A stretch of DNA of 7,087 bases from Desulforamulus profundi. GTDB lineage: Bacteria; Bacillota_B; Desulfotomaculia; Desulfotomaculales; Desulfotomaculaceae. Positions within the stretch are counted from its first letter, which is position 1, and every line of letters begins with the position of its first letter. The stretch is taken from assembly GCF_002607855.1 (NCBI RefSeq), contig NZ_AWQQ01000088.1:1-7087 (forward strand). Direction: 5' to 3'. The position numbers were made by a program, and so were the translations under genes. Of the stretch, positions 4,965 to 7,087 are shown piece after piece. Below the pieces are notes generated by a model. That model did no database searches, was not told where the DNA came from, and saw only the letters and a program-made list of their open reading frames with translations.

Positions 4965-5314
4965 TATAAAACCTCCTCATTTTTTGATGAAGCCCTCTGG
5001 GGATTGAAGATTTTCAGAATAAATGGTTAAATGGAATTGTAATAGTGGTTCTGGATGGCATACTATGGGAACAAGGTTGTCAGGCTACACCCGGTTTGCC
5101 TCCAAATCACTATTACTTTTTTGAGAGGGATCTCGGGGTTGAAAAAGTAACAAAATTCTTCACCTCCTTGCCTGCCTTTTCCGGCAGGCGCATGCTTCAG
5201 ACGGCGCGGCAAACACATCAGACTCCCTTTGTTCTTCAAGATCCTTCCAGCTTCGACTTCCTGATACTGAACATAACATATCAAAAAAAAAAACACAACG
5301 GGTACTTTTTATAG
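4965..5314. other. Mostly non-coding stretch
   Basis: Open frames exist on both strands here, but none has a convincing start signal or recognisable product. A short 7-bp hairpin, GCCTGCC (5170-5176) and GGCAGGC (5183-5189), and an 11-base A-run near 5283 are the only visible structures. The part next to 4964 holds the ribosome binding site and presumably the promoter of the secreted-protein gene. Confidence 0.5.
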
Positions 5315-5500
5315 CTTTTTGTCGAACTGGTGACCAGCCAGGGAGTCACCGCCATAAGGCGGGTTATTGAAAAAATGATGGAAAAGAAAAAAGCTCTGGC
5401 TGAAAGCATCATCGGCTCCTGTGAAAGCTGGCTGACGGAGCTGGACACAGGGCAACTCCGTGAACTCTTTGCCCTGAGACCCGACGCACTGGACGGCTAA
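5315..5500 (+). pseudogene. SNF2-type helicase, C-terminal remnant
   Basis: The frame is open from just after a TAG at 5312-5314 to TAA at 5498-5500 and gives 61 residues with no usable start. It reads VELVTSQGVTAIRRVIEKM, then EKKKALAESIIGS, then WLTELDTGQLRELFALR. This matches the extreme C-terminus of bacterial SNF2/HepA-type DNA helicases. There, a (K/R)L(V/I)T..GT(V/I)EE-like strand is followed by a QxxKKALA helix, ..IIG.G, and (W)LTELS..ELR(E)LF. The helicase motor itself is missing, so this is a decayed fragment, probably left by a deletion or insertion upstream. Its GC content and codon use are higher than in the AT-rich genes to its left. The frame is supported by its continuous, coding-like sequence and match to the family tail; no search was run. 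Confidence 0.6.
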
Positions 5501-5690
5501 GGGCAGGGATGCCGAAAACAGTCTCGGGCAACAAAGAACTATCAATAATCAATCTACGTAAGCTGCTTGTCGAAAATTATACATTTTTAACTATGTGGAA
5601 GGATTATTATATATAGCGCTTGATTAGGAAACAAGTCGCGGGGAATGCGCAAAAAACAGAGACTGACAACCAGGCGCCTTCACTGGTTGA

Positions 5691-5840
5691 TTCCGATATT
5701 TCAAAAAAGGTTTTCCGCAGGAACTGGGCCCGTTGCTGCACCTGGATCTGTGGATGCCGGGAAATCATGATCCCCCCAACCTTTATAAGGAGCATCAGTA
5801 CATCCTGCTTCAAAACCTTCCGGACCGTCTTATGATATAA
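5691..5840 (+). pseudogene. Possible C-terminal coding scrap of unknown origin
   Basis: A frame open from just after a TGA (5688-5690) to TAA 5838-5840 reads GFPQELGPLLHLDLWMPGNH, then DPPNLYKEHQYILLQNLPDR before the stop. The composition is that of an ordinary soluble protein tail and the codon use looks natural, but there is no start and I do not recognise the family. Frames on both strands overlap it and look less protein-like. This could be chance. Confidence 0.3.
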
Positions 5841-5869
5841 CCCATGATGATTCTGTCCTCCAAATGCCG

Positions 5870-5967
5870 TATGAGGATGAATATTCCCAGTTGACACCTT
5901 ATGAGGACTGTATTTAGGGGTCTTATCAAGATAGGTTGACGATTTGGACAGTATAGGGCTATGAGGA
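5870..5967 (+). repeat. Three TATGAGGA copies at 30- and 60-base spacing
   Basis: The 8-mer TATGAGGA starts at exactly 5870, 5900 and 5960. Flanking bases are partly shared (..GAGGATG, ..GAGGACTG, ..GAGGATTG). The unit at 5930 is degenerate. The 30-base step is close to three helical turns, which would put the sites on one face of the DNA. Confidence 0.45.
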
Positions 5968-6154
5968 TTGTTCACGTGTTGTTACATTGAATCTGTCATG
6001 GCCTGTTTGATTGTGCGCACATTTTGGCATGAGAGTCTGCATGCCTGTCCTTTTTGGTAAAACAGCCGGGCTATCGTTCATATAAATCCGGTAAAGCAAC
6101 AGTTTTTGGAAAAACTATCGTTAAATTATGCATAAATCGGCTACAATTTTATGT

Positions 6155-6183
6155 TTGACGGGCAGTAATATACTGTCTATGAA
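6155..6183 (+). promoter_or_regulatory. Promoter-like hexamers with a palindrome in the spacer
   Basis: TTGACG (6155-6160) and TATGAA (6178-6183) are 17 bases apart. The spacer contains CAGTA-ATA-TACTG (6163-6175), an inverted repeat in a typical operator position. The only frame directly after it (6179-6250, 23 codons) has no ribosome binding site, so the gene once controlled here appears to be lost. Confidence 0.35.
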
Positions 6184-6322
6184 AAAGCAAATTCCTATCT
6201 ATAAATTTCTATCTATGGATTCAAAAAAATTGAAAGTGAGCCATAATTAATTTACTCAATACTAATTCATTGATGATTGCTTTACGATTATCAAGTTAAA
6301 TCGTTATCCGCATTCATAAAGA

Positions 6323-6366
6323 TACTTGATGTTAAAAACTTTTTGTGCAAGTTTTAATATCAAGTA
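6323..6366. repeat. Inverted repeat, about 18-bp stem
   Basis: TACTTGATGTTAAAAACTT (6323-6341) pairs with AAGTTTTAATATCAAGTA (6349-6366), with one G-U type mismatch and one bulged A around a 7-base loop. AAGATATTATC follows, so it is not a standard terminator on the + strand. It may be the end of a small element or an orphan regulatory hairpin. Confidence 0.5.
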
Positions 6367-6410
6367 AGATATTATCTGTCATTATTAGAGATTAACTGTA
6401 GCAAACCACG

Positions 6411-6483
6411 CTGAATGGCGGTAACCAGTTCATTGCCAATTTCGGTAAATAACCATGTTTCAAACTATCGCCAATGACGGTAA
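6411..6483. repeat. Three direct repeats with CGGTAA core, IS21-end-like
   Basis: CTGAATGGCGGTAA (6411-6424), GCCAATTTCGGTAA (6435-6448) and GCCAATGACGGTAA (6470-6483) share a 14-base pattern; the last two match at 12 of 14 positions. Read on the minus strand the repeats are TTACCG..ATTGGC. Multiple repeats of this kind are found in the ends of IS21-family elements. A terminus starting TGTAGCAAACC at about 6398 is possible. No transposase is attached, so this would be a solo end. It differs in sequence from the IS21 end at 201-240. Confidence 0.45.
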
Positions 6484-6726
6484 GAAGGTACTGTTTCTCC
6501 TCCGTCATGGGGTAGTGTAGGAAGCTGTTACCACCCGAAGTGAGTGAGAAAAAACTATAAAAAGTTACCCTTACTGTTGAAAAAGACCTGGTTTTTATGA
6601 AGGAATACTACATTTAGTTGGAAATTGCCAATAGATCCACAGGATATCTATTAAATAAAAAATTCTTTCAAACCTCCTCAGCAGGGAGTATCTTTTTTTG
6701 GGAAATAACAAATTTTTTGAAACCAA

Positions 6727-6778
6727 AAAGCTACCTTCCGTATCTAGGTATTGAAAAATAATTTAAGGGGGTAGCTTT
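6727..6778 (+). promoter_or_regulatory. Inverted repeat that can mask a ribosome binding site
   Basis: AAAGCTACC (6727-6735) is complementary to GGTAGCTTT (6770-6778) across a 34-base loop. The right arm overlaps the 3' end of the AAGGGGG ribosome binding site (6765-6771) and stops 1 base before the ATG at 6780. In RNA this pairing could block translation of the interrupted gene. Confidence 0.4.
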
Positions 6779-6779
6779 A

Positions 6780-6816
6780 ATGTTCAAAAGAATCAAGTCG
6801 CTTGCAATTCTACTAG
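6780..6816 (+). pseudogene. Gene start (signal peptide) interrupted by an insertion sequence
   Basis: The ATG at 6780 follows AAGGGGG (6765-6771) at 8-base spacing and reads MFKRIKSLAILL, the basic and first hydrophobic part of an export signal. It then meets the IS1182-like end after CTAG (6813-6816), where the frame closes with TGA. The original product was probably exported; the remainder is either beyond the element, outside the window, or lost. Confidence 0.55.
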
Positions 6817-7087
6817 GAGGGTGTTGAAAAAACCCCTTTAAAACCCTAATTTTACTTCTTTCAAAAAATAAAATTTACATTAATTAACAGTAGTGACCCA
6901 CTTTTTTTAGATTTTAAGACGAAAACTAATATTTTTTGAGTATATTACCTCCCATTTTCCAGTATTTGTCATGCAATTGGGCGCACTTATCCTATAATCG
7001 CAGGTAATGGCTCTTTGGCAATTTGTTCCATTGTTAGTTTGCACAATCGCTTGAAGTTGACTAATGTTGCTATCAGATATGCTTGAA
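6817..7087 (-). mobile_element. IS1182-like element, right end (partial)
   Basis: The inferred terminus is GAGGGTGTTGAAAAAACCCC from 6817, next to a CTAG on the flank. GAGGGTGTTG-type ends and the transposase tail at 6987-7085 suggest the IS1182 group. Between the terminus and the transposase stop are about 170 AT-rich bases with no coding frame. The rest of the element is outside the window, so the opposite end and any target duplication cannot be checked. Confidence 0.55.
6987..7087 (-). CDS. IS1182-like transposase, C-terminal end (partial)
   Basis: The minus-strand frame enters from outside the window and ends at TAA 6989-6987. It reads QAYLIATLVNFKRLCKL, then TMEQIAKEPLPAIIG. The first part matches the conserved tail of IS1182/IS5-type transposases ((I)QAYLTA..QN(I/L)KRL), which follows the last catalytic glutamate. 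Only 32 residues are visible, so intactness cannot be judged. Confidence 0.6.
   Translation of the reverse strand, partial: QAYLIATLVNFKRLCKLTMEQIAKEPLPAIIG

Larger units (their letters stand above)
5841..6779. other. Long stretch without a credible gene
   Basis: About 940 bases without a supported gene. It contains short direct repeats at 5870-5967, a palindrome inside a promoter-like pair at 6155-6183, an inverted repeat at 6323-6366, and IS21-end-like repeats at 6411-6483. It is AT-rich towards the right and ends in the leader of the interrupted gene at 6780. It reads as decayed mobile-element DNA. Confidence 0.6.

Noticed and set aside
5045..5314. Open frames on both strands in the gap before the helicase remnant
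   Set aside because: There is no ribosome binding site and no recognisable domain. A short resemblance of FTSLPAFS to the DUF6431 C-terminus seems to be chance.
5309..5545. Minus-strand 78-codon frame
   Set aside because: It is antisense to the helicase C-terminal remnant, which has a clear family-like tail.
5870..5967. CRISPR array
   Set aside because: The shared unit is only about 8 bases, the step is 30 bases with one degenerate unit, and no 25-40 base repeat is present.
5607..5975. Minus-strand 122-codon frame
   Set aside because: It starts in repeat-containing DNA without a ribosome binding site and has odd His/Ser/Pro-rich composition.
6179..6250. 23-codon ORF starting MKKQIPIYKF
   Set aside because: There is no ribosome binding site, the ATG overlaps the -10-like hexamer, and there is no hydrophobic segment or coupled neighbour.
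6671..6700. Terminator-like CCTCC/GGGAG followed by a T-run
   Set aside because: The stem needs a bulge and has only 4-5 pairs, and no gene ends upstream of it.

Overview
The window looks like an accessory 'graveyard' segment of a Gram-positive, spore-former-type bacterium (Bacillota, probably a Clostridia/Peptococcaceae-like lineage). This is inferred from strong GGGAGG-type ribosome binding sites with TTG/GTG starts, sigma-A-like promoters, Bacillota-style signal peptides and the mix of insertion sequences. No housekeeping gene is intact here. Base composition changes abruptly between AT-rich cassettes and GC-richer fragments, as expected of a patchwork built by transposition and deletion.

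Left part (1-780): an IS21-family element, of which only the end and the start of istA lie in the window, appears inserted into an IS1595-family transposase gene and truncates it to 160 residues. The istA reading frame carries an apparent 1-base deletion. Next comes a compact transcription unit on the + strand (813-1754). It holds a sigma-A promoter, a GC-rich leader hairpin, a secreted 213-residue protein of unknown function, a 35-residue single-pass membrane protein and a terminator.

Middle (1755-3560): a hairpin-rich non-coding stretch leads into a two-gene transposon remnant, made of a DUF6431-like zinc-ribbon protein and the N-terminus of a DDE-type transposase. The transposase start is fused in frame to the middle of a subtilisin-like protease, giving a 258-residue chimera. 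On the minus strand, 3557-4964 then holds what looks like a secreted effector with an S/N/Q-rich linker and a His-rich C-terminal domain. It is followed by an acidic cytoplasmic protein that could be its immunity partner, with a 17-bp perfect AT-rich inverted repeat between them. A possible third gene is cut off at the protease junction.

Right part (4965-7087): mostly non-coding debris. It contains the last 61 codons of a SNF2-type helicase and a possible second C-terminal coding scrap. It also has short direct repeats at 30/60-nt spacing, IS21-end-like repeats and several hairpins. At the far end is a gene start, consisting of a ribosome binding site and the beginning of a signal peptide, cut off after about 12 codons by an IS1182-like element. 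The C-terminus of that element's transposase runs out of the window.

The two gene sets that could still function are the secreted-protein/small-membrane-protein unit (813-1754) and the putative secreted effector/immunity pair (3661-4964). Everything else reads as mobile elements or fragments. All functional calls come from motif recognition by eye; no database search was run.
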